DNA of 64,000 nucleotides from Sphingobacterium sp. ML3W (GTDB lineage Bacteria; Bacteroidota; Bacteroidia; Sphingobacteriales; Sphingobacteriaceae): assembly GCF_000747525.1 (NCBI RefSeq), contig NZ_CP009278.1, forward strand, positions 4,712,001 to 4,776,000, written 5' to 3'. The notes under the pieces are model-generated. The model saw only the letters and a program-made list of their open reading frames with translations. It was not told the DNA's origin and searched no databases. The stretch's first letter is position 1; the number at the start of each line of letters is the position of its first letter. Made by a program: the position numbers and the translations under genes. This document shows, piece by piece, positions 46,391 to 54,683 of the stretch.

Positions 46391-46482
46391 TCGGTTCGGA
46401 AATGATGGGTAACAACTGCGCATCATCTTCGGGTCTGATTCGACTTTGCTTCGACCATTGTTCGGCAACGCTTCGAAACCGA
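46384..46482. repeat. 11-bp phased motif array (TTCG type)
   Basis: Nine consecutive 11-bp units starting every 11 bp from 46384 to 46472: TCCG, TTCG, TGGG, TGCG, TTCG, TTCG, TTCG, TTCG, TTCG, each followed by seven variable bases. The last five are exact. It adjoins the 10-bp array directly and is clearly richer in GC than its surroundings. Confidence 0.8.
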
Positions 46483-46721
46483 GGCAAACAACAGTCAAAT
46501 AAACCGCACGCTTAAGCGAAACCAGTATCGAGGTAATCACGAAACATATTCAAACAATTTCCAAACCATACCCGAATAATCCAAAATACAAAGTTGAGGC
46601 CTCCATATCCAACATATAGCGAACAGCATGCAAAAAACTATGCACCATCAGAGTGAAGCTTGTGATTAATTAAATAGGATTTAAAGAAGCTATATTAGAC
46701 CTAATAAACGTGATATAGAGA

Positions 46722-47516
46722 TTAACGTACAACTTCACATTCAGCCTGTACTGATATAGAATGAATATCAAATATTTCTGTTTCTTCAAACCGAGTTGCT
46801 ACAGAAAGGAAAATATCTTCACAGTGTGGTCTAAATGTGTCATGAACAATCTCAACGGTGTTGTTTTCTCCGGAAAGGTGGGTCAACATGAGGTGTTTTA
46901 GACGTGGTGAACGGTGATTGATGAATAAATCAAGGGCAACAGTATTGGAAAGGTGTCCCCAACCGCTACTGATTCTATTTTTCAAAAAATATGAATAGCG
47001 TCCATTTTTAAGCATGTCTTCATCAAAATTGGACTCCAATAATAAGACATCCGAATGTTTGATGACATGTTGCACATTTTTACAGGGGCGCCCAATATCG
47101 GTCAAAACACCAATATTATACGTTCCATCAGAAATCAAAAAACTACAAGGCTCTTTTGCATCATGATACTTGGGTATTCCATAAATTTTCATTTCTCCGA
47201 CCGTCGTAACCGTATCTGCATCGATATAATGGACTAAATGAGCAGGTAGATGCAATCTTGTTCCTTCATAACTTCCTTCAGTGATATATACGGGTATATC
47301 GTATTTTTTCACAAAAACAGATAACCCTCGAATATGGTCGGTATGTTCATGCGTGATAAAAACTGCTTTAATCTTTGTCGGATCAATCCCTAAATTGAAC
47401 ATACGCAAATGGATATGCTTGTTGTTAATCCCAGCATCTACCAAAATTGCAGTCTCGCCCTTTGCGATATAATAACAATTTCCATTACTGCCCGAAGCAA
47501 TAGCACAATATTTCAT
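46722..47516 (-). CDS. MBL-fold metallo-hydrolase (YycJ/WalJ-like)
   Basis: 264 aa. Metallo-beta-lactamase fold with the zinc motif HEHTDH (about residues 56-61), an N-terminal ASGSNGNCYYIAKGETAILV strand, the GVLTDIG segment (about 135) with metal Asp, LLLESNFDEDML and a late His in LMLTHLSGENN (about 211). This matches the YycJ/WalJ subgroup, proposed to be a double-strand exonuclease active in DNA metabolism. Length normal. Its gene follows sdaA by 155 bp on the minus strand, without clear functional linkage. Confidence 0.87.
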   Translation of the reverse strand: MKYCAIASGSNGNCYYIAKGETAILVDAGINNKHIHLRMFNLGIDPTKIKAVFITHEHTDHIRGLSVFVKKYDIPVYITEGSYEGTRLHLPAHLVHYIDADTVTTVGEMKIYGIPKYHDAKEPCSFLISDGTYNIGVLTDIGRPCKNVQHVIKHSDVLLLESNFDEDMLKNGRYSYFLKNRISSGWGHLSNTVALDLFINHRSPRLKHLMLTHLSGENNTVEIVHDTFRPHCEDIFLSVATRFEETEIFDIHSISVQAECEVVR

Positions 47517-47671
47517 CTGTAATTAATTTGTTCTTTTAAAGGCCATATGGAAAATCAAAACCAAATTATTCATCTTTAATTTCTATTTTCAATGGCCTCC
47601 ATACTACTTCGTGGTCTTTTGTTTGTGCCACCTGCCTATATGGATATTTCGTGACAGCACCTACAATTTAA

Positions 47672-49099
47672 TTAACATTCAGGTAAGCTTAAAGGAATTT
47701 GGACAGCCAATCCACCATCCGCAGTTTCTTTATACTTGACATTCATATCCAATGCTGTTTCCCACATGGTTTTAACCACCGCATCCAGACTTACTTTGGC
47801 TTTATCAGGATTTGACTGCAATGCTAATTGGGCTGCTGTAATGGCTTTAATAGCTCCCATGGTATTACGTTCGATGCAGGGAATCTGAACCAGACCACCT
47901 ATTGGATCACAGGTTAAGCCTAAGTGATGTTCCATCGCAATCTCTGCTGCCATCAAAACCTGTCTTTGAGACCCTCCAAGACATTCGGTCAAGGCTCCTG
48001 CAGCCATCGCTGATGACACACCAATCTCCGCTTGACAACCACCCATTGCGGCTGAAATGGTAGCACCTTTTTTAAAGATGGAACCAATCTCCGAAGCTGT
48101 TAAGATAAATTGAATGATTTTATCGTCCGCCCCCCCATTATGGAAAGTAATGAAATACTGCAATACCGCAGGAATAACTCCCGACGCACCATTAGTAGGT
48201 GCCGTAACGACTCTCCCAAATGATGCGTTTTCTTCATTCACCGCTAACGCAAAGCAACTCACCCAGTCTAAGATGTATTGAAAATTTTCACCCCCGGCTT
48301 TTATGGCTGCAACCCAACTTTCATAATCATGGTACGTGCGGTCTTTGAGCAATCGATGATTCAGCTTAGCTGCTCTTCGTTCTACATTTAATCCTCCTGG
48401 CAGAATACCTGAGGTATGGCAACCACGGTATATACACTCAGATATTGTTTTATAGATATTGAGCACCCCAGCACACGTTTCTTCTTCTTCGCGCCAAGCA
48501 TGTTCATTTTCCAATACAAGATCCGATATTTTTAATCCGGTGGTCCGGCACCAATGCAATAAATCCTGAGCTGTTTCTACTGGAAATGGTAAATCCACCT
48601 CCGATAAAGGTCCACTTTCATCATTTTCCTGAACAACAAATCCACCACCGATGGAATAATAGGTTTCACTCACAGCTTTTCCATCTTTTAAAAAAGCTTG
48701 AAAAGTAACCGCATTGGGATGAAAAGGAAGACTTTCACTATATAGAAACAGTAAGTCTTCTTTATAGGTGAAAGGAACAGTATGAATACCCGCCAATTGC
48801 AATTCCTCTATTGATTTTATATGTTCTACTTTTGGTGTTACCTGATTAACATCAAAAGTCACAGGATCATCTCCACTCAGTCCCAATAGCACAGCGATAT
48901 CCGTTCCGTGTCCTGTGCCTGTTTTAGCCAAGGAACCATACAATAAAATCTTGACGGACTCCACGATATCAAGCACAGCTTTATCCTGCAATACTTTCGT
49001 AAATTGCTGTGCAGCACGCCAAGGACCTAAGGTATGTGAACTCGATGGTCCAATACCAATTTTAAACATATCAAAAACGGAAATTTGCTCTTTGCTCAT
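47672..49099 (-). CDS. sdaA: L-serine ammonia-lyase (iron-sulfur type, single chain)
   Basis: 475 aa. Converts L-serine to pyruvate and ammonia using a [4Fe-4S] cluster. The N-terminal beta domain begins SVFDMFKIGIGPSSSHTLGP (about 7-26). The alpha domain carries the cluster cysteines in GGCQAEIGVSSAMAAGALTE (about 347) and CDPIGGLVQIPCIERN (about 395-410). Also typical: APTNGASGVIPAVLQYF. The fused beta-alpha order and length are those of the E. coli-type SdaA. Transcribed from a short divergent region shared with the second GHL10 gene. Confidence 0.95.
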   Translation of the reverse strand: MSKEQISVFDMFKIGIGPSSSHTLGPWRAAQQFTKVLQDKAVLDIVESVKILLYGSLAKTGTGHGTDIAVLLGLSGDDPVTFDVNQVTPKVEHIKSIEELQLAGIHTVPFTYKEDLLFLYSESLPFHPNAVTFQAFLKDGKAVSETYYSIGGGFVVQENDESGPLSEVDLPFPVETAQDLLHWCRTTGLKISDLVLENEHAWREEEETCAGVLNIYKTISECIYRGCHTSGILPGGLNVERRAAKLNHRLLKDRTYHDYESWVAAIKAGGENFQYILDWVSCFALAVNEENASFGRVVTAPTNGASGVIPAVLQYFITFHNGGADDKIIQFILTASEIGSIFKKGATISAAMGGCQAEIGVSSAMAAGALTECLGGSQRQVLMAAEIAMEHHLGLTCDPIGGLVQIPCIERNTMGAIKAITAAQLALQSNPDKAKVSLDAVVKTMWETALDMNVKYKETADGGLAVQIPLSLPEC

Positions 49100-49224
49100 T
49101 CTTTATTTATAAAGCGCTATTAAAATGGTGTTTTTAGGACAGTCCAAAAACATTGCAATTTACAGAATATAAAACAACAACAAAGTTCTTACAAAGATTT
49201 AATACTTTATCAATAAAGCTTAAT

Positions 49225-49232
49225 TATCTTTG
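49225..49232 (+). promoter_or_regulatory. Promoter -7 box of the second GHL10 gene
   Basis: TATCTTTG, a perfect TAnnTTTG match 20 bp before the ATG, predicting a very short leader. No clear TTTG -33 box. Confidence 0.5.
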
Positions 49233-49251
49233 TTAACTTATCATTAAACAA

Positions 49252-50829
49252 ATGAGATTTAAACACCTTCTGCACTTACTTGGAGTATTTTTTTTAATCG
49301 CAATAACCGCACAAGTTCTACACGCTCAACCTAGTCCCAAAAGAGAAGTTCGAGGGGTTTGGATTGCTACGGTTGGTAACATTGATTGGCCAACTTTAGC
49401 GACTGGAACGAATGTTGATAAACAAAAAAAAGAACTTGTACATATCTTGGATGAGCATAAAAGATCGGGTATGAATACCATTCTTTTTCAAATTCGCCCT
49501 GCTGCTGATGCATTCTATGGAAGAGGTCGTGAAGCATGGAGCCGCTACTTAACCGGTAAACAAGGGAAGGCCCCAGAACCATTCTACGACCCTTTGGATT
49601 TTATCATCGACGAATGTCATAAAAGAGGAATGGAACTACACGCATGGATCAATCCTTATCGTGCATCGACTACCCTGAATCCTAATCATTTTTCGGAAGA
49701 TCACATCACAAAAAAGAAACCTGACTGGTTTTTTACTTATGCAGGTAAGAAATTATTCAATCCTGGCATTCCAGAAGTACGACAGTACATCATCGATGTT
49801 ATCATGGATGTCGTCAACAACTATGATATCGATGGAGTTCATTTTGATGACTACTTCTACCCTTATCCCGATAGCCGCAATACGGCGATTCCTGACCGAG
49901 TCACCTATGGTCAATATCCCAATAACATCGCTAACATCGAAGATTGGCGAAGAAACAATGTGGATGTATTGATTCGTGATTTAGGAATTGCAATCAAAGC
50001 AAAGAAACCTTATGTAAAATATGGTGTCAGCCCTTTTGGTATTTGGGATAATAAAAATGGTGCTAATGGCGGTTCTGACACGCGCGGTTTAAGTGGTTAT
50101 CGTACCCTATTCGCTGACGGGGTAAAATGGGTTCAGGAAGGATGGATCGATTACATCAATCCGCAGATCTATTTCCCTTTTCACAACCGTGCCGCGGCAT
50201 ATGAAATATTGGTCGAATGGTGGCAACATCACACCTATGGTCGTCATTTTTACATTGGACATGGTGCTTACCGTGTCAATGAGCAGAAGCCGGGCTGGAC
50301 TGACCGCAGTCAGATTCCCCGACAGATCCGTTACCTACGTGAGCAGCCCAATGTACAAGGTAGCATATTCTTTAGTTCTAAATCATTGACAGATAATTTG
50401 GCGGGTCTTCAAGACTCCTTGACATATAATTTGTACCAAGCTTGTTCGTTACCTCCAACGATGCCTTGGATAGATAGCATAGCTCCAAATGCACCATTTG
50501 GCCTACAGCTCCATACTTCAGAGAACGGCATGAACAATCACTTGGTCTGGCAAAAACCGGATCGTGCAGCTGATGATCAATCTGCTTATGGATATATCGT
50601 TTATAGATTCGAAGAAGGAGAGAAAACAGATCTAAATAATACAAGAAAAATCATTCATATCACTTATAATGAAGATGATTTACAATACGAGGATAACGAC
50701 TTGGGTAAGAATAAACAATATTACTATTTCGTGACGGCACTAGATCGTATGAAAAATGAAAGTGAACCTTCCAATATCAGAAGTACCCAGAAAACTCTTG
50801 ACTACAATCATGCCTATACGATGCAATAA
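49252..50829 (+). CDS. GHL10 (DUF187) family glycosidase, secreted, with C-terminal Fn3-like domain
   Basis: 525 aa. Signal peptide ends VLHAQ (about 25). The catalytic domain starts REVRGVWIATVGNIDWPT (about 31) and contains FQIRPAADAFYGRG, HAWINPYRAS and the acidic DGVHFDDYFYPYPD motif (about 196-209). From about residue 425 an Fn3-like module (HLVWQKPDRAADDQSAYGYI; QYYYFVTALDRMKNESEP) follows. Paralogue of the lipoprotein at 26919, sharing the same domain order but with a type I signal rather than a lipobox. By the DigH precedent it may cut denuded peptidoglycan glycan. It is a single-gene unit ended by a strong hairpin. Confidence 0.88.
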   Translation: MRFKHLLHLLGVFFLIAITAQVLHAQPSPKREVRGVWIATVGNIDWPTLATGTNVDKQKKELVHILDEHKRSGMNTILFQIRPAADAFYGRGREAWSRYLTGKQGKAPEPFYDPLDFIIDECHKRGMELHAWINPYRASTTLNPNHFSEDHITKKKPDWFFTYAGKKLFNPGIPEVRQYIIDVIMDVVNNYDIDGVHFDDYFYPYPDSRNTAIPDRVTYGQYPNNIANIEDWRRNNVDVLIRDLGIAIKAKKPYVKYGVSPFGIWDNKNGANGGSDTRGLSGYRTLFADGVKWVQEGWIDYINPQIYFPFHNRAAAYEILVEWWQHHTYGRHFYIGHGAYRVNEQKPGWTDRSQIPRQIRYLREQPNVQGSIFFSSKSLTDNLAGLQDSLTYNLYQACSLPPTMPWIDSIAPNAPFGLQLHTSENGMNNHLVWQKPDRAADDQSAYGYIVYRFEEGEKTDLNNTRKIIHITYNEDDLQYEDNDLGKNKQYYYFVTALDRMKNESEPSNIRSTQKTLDYNHAYTMQ

Positions 50830-50851
50830 ATACAGCATTAAATGATGTCAG

Positions 50852-50890
50852 TTGAAAAGGTCAATTTTTAAAATGAAATTGACCTTTTCA
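50852..50890. terminator. Bidirectional terminator between GHL10 and small lipoprotein genes
   Basis: Perfect 14-bp stem GAAAAGGTCAATTT / AAATTGACCTTTTC with an 8-nt loop between convergent genes; T-rich flanks follow it in both directions. Confidence 0.8.
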
Positions 50891-50892
50891 AT

Positions 50893-51342
50893 TTATTTCA
50901 ACAATGCATCACGGTACTCAACCGTAATCGCCGGCAATAGAATTTCTTGTCCTTCGTTTTTTAAGGAATCAGCATAAGCGTTGGTACTGCTTATTGCTTT
51001 AAGATAAGATGACACTAATTCATCTGAAACCTGAATTTCTTTACCCTCTTTAATATTGACGACATACTGATTATCCACCAATTTCACTTGTCCGAAAAAA
51101 CGATAAGCAGCGGCTTTCAATAAAGCCAAATCAGCTATCGATAGTTCCTCTATTCGCGCTCCTGCAGGTAATGTAACATCGATAAAGGTATTTCCCTTAG
51201 CTAAACTATCAATAGGTGCATCTAAGGGTATAGCGGCTAAAGCAGCTAAATTAAGAACCGGTACTCCGGCTTCTTGTTTGTTCTGACAACCGATAAATAA
51301 TACCATTGCCAATATCAGGGATAATAAAGTACGCATATGCAA
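50893..51342 (-). CDS. Small lipoprotein of unknown function
   Basis: 149 aa. Lipobox MVLFIGCQNKQ (Cys at about residue 19). An Ala/Leu-rich segment follows (AALAAIPLDAPIDSL), then an alternating strand-helix pattern with LLKAAAYRFFGQVKLVDNQY and EIQVSDELVSSYLKAI. No family recognised. The start may also be the third codon (MRTLLSLI...). It lies between two terminators, so it forms its own transcription unit downstream of the TlpA gene in the same direction. Confidence 0.7.
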   Translation of the reverse strand: MHMRTLLSLILAMVLFIGCQNKQEAGVPVLNLAALAAIPLDAPIDSLAKGNTFIDVTLPAGARIEELSIADLALLKAAAYRFFGQVKLVDNQYVVNIKEGKEIQVSDELVSSYLKAISSTNAYADSLKNEGQEILLPAITVEYRDALLK

Positions 51343-51349
51343 TAGTATA

Positions 51350-51390
51350 AATAAAAAGGGCTTTTCAACGAATCGAAAAGCCCTTTTTGT
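51350..51390. terminator. Terminator of the TlpA-like gene
   Basis: Perfect 14-bp stem AAAAAGGGCTTTTC / GAAAAGCCCTTTTT with an 8-nt loop, in the gap between the TlpA-like stop and the start of the small lipoprotein gene (both minus strand). Confidence 0.85.
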
Positions 51391-51408
51391 TATTTCCTTA
51401 CACTGCTA

Positions 51409-52539
51409 TTACTTTAGCAATTCTTCCAATTTTGAATGTAATTCTTCACCACGTAAGTTTGAAGCTACAATTTTACCAGTTGGGTCTATCAGGAAGTTTT
51501 GCGGAATACCACGCACTTCGTATAAACCAACAGGAGCAGATTTCCAACCTTGTAGATCGGATACATGTTGCCATTGTCCCAATTCATCAGTAGCAATAGC
51601 TTTCATCCAAGCATCTTTTTTACCGGGATTATCCAAAGAGACTCCGAATACAGTAAAGTTTTTATCCTTAAATTTATTAAATGCCGCTACCACATTTGGG
51701 TTTTCTTGACGACATGGTCCACACCAGCTAGCCCAAAAATCCAATAACACATATTTTCCTCTTAACGAAGAGAGTGCAATCTCATTTCCTGCTGTATCCG
51801 GTAATGAGAAATCAGGTGCCATTGATCCAACAGCAACTGCTTTCAATTTCTCAATTCTACTCGCTAATGCTTGTCCTTTTTTACTGTTTTTCAAATCTGC
51901 AGACAAAGCCTGAAAACTAGGGATAATCAATGTATTGACATTCTCTGCATCCAATTTGTCCGACAATAAATCTAATGTAATAAAGCTAGATTTGTTATCC
52001 TTAATGAATTGCTCATCTGCTTTCTCTTGTTGTTCATTAATTTCACCAGCTTCTTTTTGTAGGCCTGCAATAAAAGTTTGATCGTTTCTTTGTTCGTCAG
52101 TCGCATCAGCATAACGTTTGTTTAGCGCTTGAAATGCATCTGAGTAAGGTTTAACCGCAGATTGGTATTTTGCAAAATCATTATTGAGTGCATTACCTGA
52201 AATAACTGCGTTTTTCATCTCATCATTAGACTCCACTTTGATTACACCATTTGACAAATAAACTTGTGTCAAATCAGGGTTTCTAATTTCTTGAATCGAA
52301 GTGCCATCTGCAGAAAGAATCAAATATGCTTTAACCGGACCTGCAACAGAGCCATTGAATTTAAACTGCCCACCAGACACTGTCGTTGAATCAATCTTAC
52401 GTGCATTATTTTCAGCATACTGCATAAAAACTTTCGCTTTATCAGAAGCCCCTTTAATTTTACCAGTAACCGTAAAGCTCTCTTGTGCAAAAATAAAAGC
52501 TGGGATAAAACTTAATCCCAATAATATTCCTTTTTTCAT
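51409..52539 (-). CDS. TlpA-like thiol:disulfide oxidoreductase with N-terminal DUF4369
   Basis: 376 aa. Signal peptide ends FAQ (about 18). DUF4369 domain (TVTGKIKGASDKAKVFMQY, about 23-120), a helical middle region, then a thioredoxin-fold AhpC/TlpA domain (DFSLPDTAGNEIALSSLRGK, about 240) with the redox motif WASWCGPCR (about 268-276). Acts in the periplasm on protein cysteines, e.g. in cytochrome or envelope protein maturation. The gene is flanked by its own terminator and an upstream 37-bp gap to the TPM gene, in the same direction. Confidence 0.9.
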   Translation of the reverse strand: MKKGILLGLSFIPAFIFAQESFTVTGKIKGASDKAKVFMQYAENNARKIDSTTVSGGQFKFNGSVAGPVKAYLILSADGTSIQEIRNPDLTQVYLSNGVIKVESNDEMKNAVISGNALNNDFAKYQSAVKPYSDAFQALNKRYADATDEQRNDQTFIAGLQKEAGEINEQQEKADEQFIKDNKSSFITLDLLSDKLDAENVNTLIIPSFQALSADLKNSKKGQALASRIEKLKAVAVGSMAPDFSLPDTAGNEIALSSLRGKYVLLDFWASWCGPCRQENPNVVAAFNKFKDKNFTVFGVSLDNPGKKDAWMKAIATDELGQWQHVSDLQGWKSAPVGLYEVRGIPQNFLIDPTGKIVASNLRGEELHSKLEELLK

Positions 52540-52576
52540 TCTATTCTAATTTTATTTTTTATCTCATTCTTAATCA

Positions 52577-53404
52577 CTACCATCTACCACTAGCTCCACC
52601 GCCTCCGAAGCCGCCGCCTCCGAAACCTCCGAAGCCACCACTATCGCCGCCGCCGCCAAAGCCACCGCCCCCTGAACCTCCTCGTCCTAGGGTATTTAAA
52701 AGTGTCCACCAAAGTAAATCTGAACTTCCTCTGCCGTTCATCATTTTACCACCACCATTACCACCGTTTCCACCTTTTTTAGAAATCAAGGCAATGACAA
52801 TCATAACGACAACAATAAGAATCAGCATCTTCGAGGTACCGCCACTTCCATTTGGTTGTTTAGGATCCGCTTTATACTCACCTTTGGTATAGGATATCAA
52901 TGCATCTGTTGCATTATTGACTCCTGTATAATAATCTTGTGCTCGAAAGGCAGGCTTAATCTCATTTTCTATAATTCGGTGTGCAATTGCGTCAGGTACA
53001 GCACCTTCTATACCATAGCCTGTCTGTATAGTAACAGCGCGGTCGCCAATTGCTGCCAATAATAATATTCCACTATTGTATTTCTTATTTCCGACCCCCC
53101 ATTGTTGTGCAAGTCTCACTGCATAATCACTGATGTCGTAAGAACCTGTTGAATTCATCAGAACAACAGCAATCTGAACGGAGGTCGAATCTTCAAAAGC
53201 CAATAGCTTCCGCTCCAACTGATCCATTTGACTCGCTGTCAAGGTCTTTGTATAATCATTAACCAAGCGGTTTGGGGTAGCAGGAAAATCCTGCGCAAAT
53301 AAATGTGTTACACTTAAAAGCATCATTATCGTCGTCAATACGAAGATATGGATGTATGAAAATGTAGACTTGGTCATGGACCTATATGCTGTTAGTTTAT
53401 TCAT
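52577..53404 (-). CDS. TPM-domain membrane protein with Gly-rich tail (YgcG-like)
   Basis: 275 aa. N-terminal signal region (hydrophobic IHIFVLTTIMMLLSVTHLFAQ; an alternative start 9 codons in at MTKSTF is possible). TPM domain (about 38-180: RLVNDYTKTLTASQMDQLER, QWGVGNKKYNSGILLLAAIG, GYGIEGAVPDAIA), a transmembrane segment (MLILIVVVMIVIALIS, about 195-210), and a Gly/Ser-rich C-terminal tail with repeated GGGG(F/D) units. TPM proteins are envelope-associated; some act as phosphatases in plants and the bacterial role is unclear. It is 2 bp after the next TPM gene. Confidence 0.88.
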   Translation of the reverse strand: MNKLTAYRSMTKSTFSYIHIFVLTTIMMLLSVTHLFAQDFPATPNRLVNDYTKTLTASQMDQLERKLLAFEDSTSVQIAVVLMNSTGSYDISDYAVRLAQQWGVGNKKYNSGILLLAAIGDRAVTIQTGYGIEGAVPDAIAHRIIENEIKPAFRAQDYYTGVNNATDALISYTKGEYKADPKQPNGSGGTSKMLILIVVVMIVIALISKKGGNGGNGGGKMMNGRGSSDLLWWTLLNTLGRGGSGGGGFGGGGDSGGFGGFGGGGFGGGGASGRW

Positions 53405-53406
53405 TT

Positions 53407-53838
53407 CTATTTATCGCCAAAAACAATATCATTCGGTAATTCATTAATATCGTCATCCTGTCTGGGGTAAAATTTCGCTAATTCTGCACCAGCGTTCTGA
53501 ATTCCTCGGATCAACCCTTCTGCAAAAGCCGCCTTTCGAAATTCTTGAACCATAATCTCCTTTGTTGACTCCCAAAAATCGGCTGTTACTTTTGTATGGA
53601 TACCAGCATCTCCTATAATAGAAAATTTATGATCTTCATGTGCTAAGTAAATTAAAACACCATTTCTTAAGGCCGTTTTATGCATGGCCAATTTCTCAAA
53701 ATAATGCTTCGCACGGTCAAAAACTTCCCCAGGGCAATGCTTTTCAACAACCACACGAATTTCGCCCGATGTTCTATTCTCCGCCAAACTGATTGCATGC
53801 ACTACTTTTTCTTGTTCTTCTGATGAAAATGCTCCCAT
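53407..53838 (-). CDS. TPM-domain protein, short form
   Basis: 143 aa from MGAFSSEEQEKVVHAIS; the ORF extension to 53880 runs into the terminator hairpin upstream and is rejected. TPM domain features: AISLAENRTSGEIRVVVEKH, VLIYLAHEDHKFSIIGDAGI and EGLIRGIQNAGAELAKF. No signal peptide or membrane segment, so probably cytoplasmic-side. It precedes the membrane TPM gene by 2 bp (coupled) and follows lemA, the usual LemA-TPM-TPM trio of Bacteroidota. Confidence 0.88.
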   Translation of the reverse strand: MGAFSSEEQEKVVHAISLAENRTSGEIRVVVEKHCPGEVFDRAKHYFEKLAMHKTALRNGVLIYLAHEDHKFSIIGDAGIHTKVTADFWESTKEIMVQEFRKAAFAEGLIRGIQNAGAELAKFYPRQDDDINELPNDIVFGDK

Positions 53839-53861
53839 TAATAAAATTGTTTTTAAATAAA

Positions 53862-53905
53862 AAAAGATGAATGTGTGCACAAGATAAGCCCATCATTCAT
53901 CTTTT
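53862..53905 (-). terminator. Terminator/attenuator between lemA and the TPM genes
   Basis: Stem AAAAGATGAATG / CATTCATCTTTT with a 20-nt loop, followed on the minus strand by a T-run (TTTTTTTATTT). It lies 23 bp past the lemA stop and just ahead of the TPM gene, so it could reduce read-through within this operon. Confidence 0.6.
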
Positions 53906-53927
53906 CTAGTAAACTAATACGGTATAC

Positions 53928-54506
53928 TTAGAATGATACTGTCGGCGCTTTATCTGCACCTTCTTGTGCTGTAAAAGTTCCTTTAGCTTTGAAACCAAAC
54001 ATACCCGCCATTAAATTGTTAGGGAAGCTACGTACCGTTGTATTGAATTGCTGTACAGCTTCATTATATGCTCTGCGTTCAGTCGAAATTCTATTTTCGG
54101 TACCCTCCAATTGTGCTTGTAGTTCTAAAAAGCTTTGATTTGCTTTCAAATCTGGATAAGCTTCCACTGTAGCCATCAATTTACTCAATGAACCTGAAAA
54201 TTGATCTTGAACTTTTTGATATTGTGCAATTGTTTCTTCATTCAAGTTGGTAGGATCTACCGTAATAGAAGTTGCTTTCGCACGTGCTTCAACTACTGCT
54301 GTCAACGTACCTTCTTCGTGCTTTGCTGCTCCCTTAACAGTATTCACCAAATTTGGAACTAAATCTGCACGTCTCTGATATGCATTTTCAACCTGTGCCC
54401 ATTTTCCTTTCACATTTTCATCTTGCGATACCATGGTATTGTATCCACATGAACTGAAAGATAACGCGACCATTAAACCAAAGAATGCGACTAATAATCT
54501 TTTCAT
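53928..54506 (-). CDS. lemA: LemA family envelope protein
   Basis: 192 aa from MKRLLVAFFGLMVALSF, which gives a lipobox (SFSSCGY, Cys about 20); the 33-residue longer start is discarded. LemA domain: YNTMVSQDENVKGKWAQVEN, the NAYQRRADLVPNLVNTVKGA signature (about 40-60), two long coiled helices and YNEAVQQFNTTVRSFPNNL (about 145-163). LemA proteins are outer-facing helical bundle proteins that accompany TPM proteins. First gene of the lemA-TPM-TPM run. Confidence 0.92.
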   Translation of the reverse strand: MKRLLVAFFGLMVALSFSSCGYNTMVSQDENVKGKWAQVENAYQRRADLVPNLVNTVKGAAKHEEGTLTAVVEARAKATSITVDPTNLNEETIAQYQKVQDQFSGSLSKLMATVEAYPDLKANQSFLELQAQLEGTENRISTERRAYNEAVQQFNTTVRSFPNNLMAGMFGFKAKGTFTAQEGADKAPTVSF

Positions 54507-54683
54507 TTTTTTCGTTGAATTAATATTTTTCAAAATAATTTTAATGGAAAGCTTACTACAAAGGCCATACCACTCCCACGAATATAAGAATAATTTTAAG
54601 CGCATAAGTATTTATAACTAAAAAAATACAGCAGATATCCTTAACTTTACGCTGTTTTGGGATAAAAACCCAGCAAGATTGAT

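Larger units (their letters stand above)
46243..46721. other. 479-bp gene-free region holding two phased arrays
   Basis: No credible gene is seen; a 79-codon minus-strand frame runs through the arrays but has no start context and is built from the repeats. The left 80 bp are AT-rich, the middle contains the 10-bp and 11-bp arrays, and the right 240 bp are AT-rich and unremarkable up to the MBL-fold gene. Confidence 0.6.

Noticed and set aside
46301..46540. 79-codon minus-strand frame across the phased arrays
   Set aside because: Built from the repeat units themselves, no start context and no homologue recognised; treated as non-coding.
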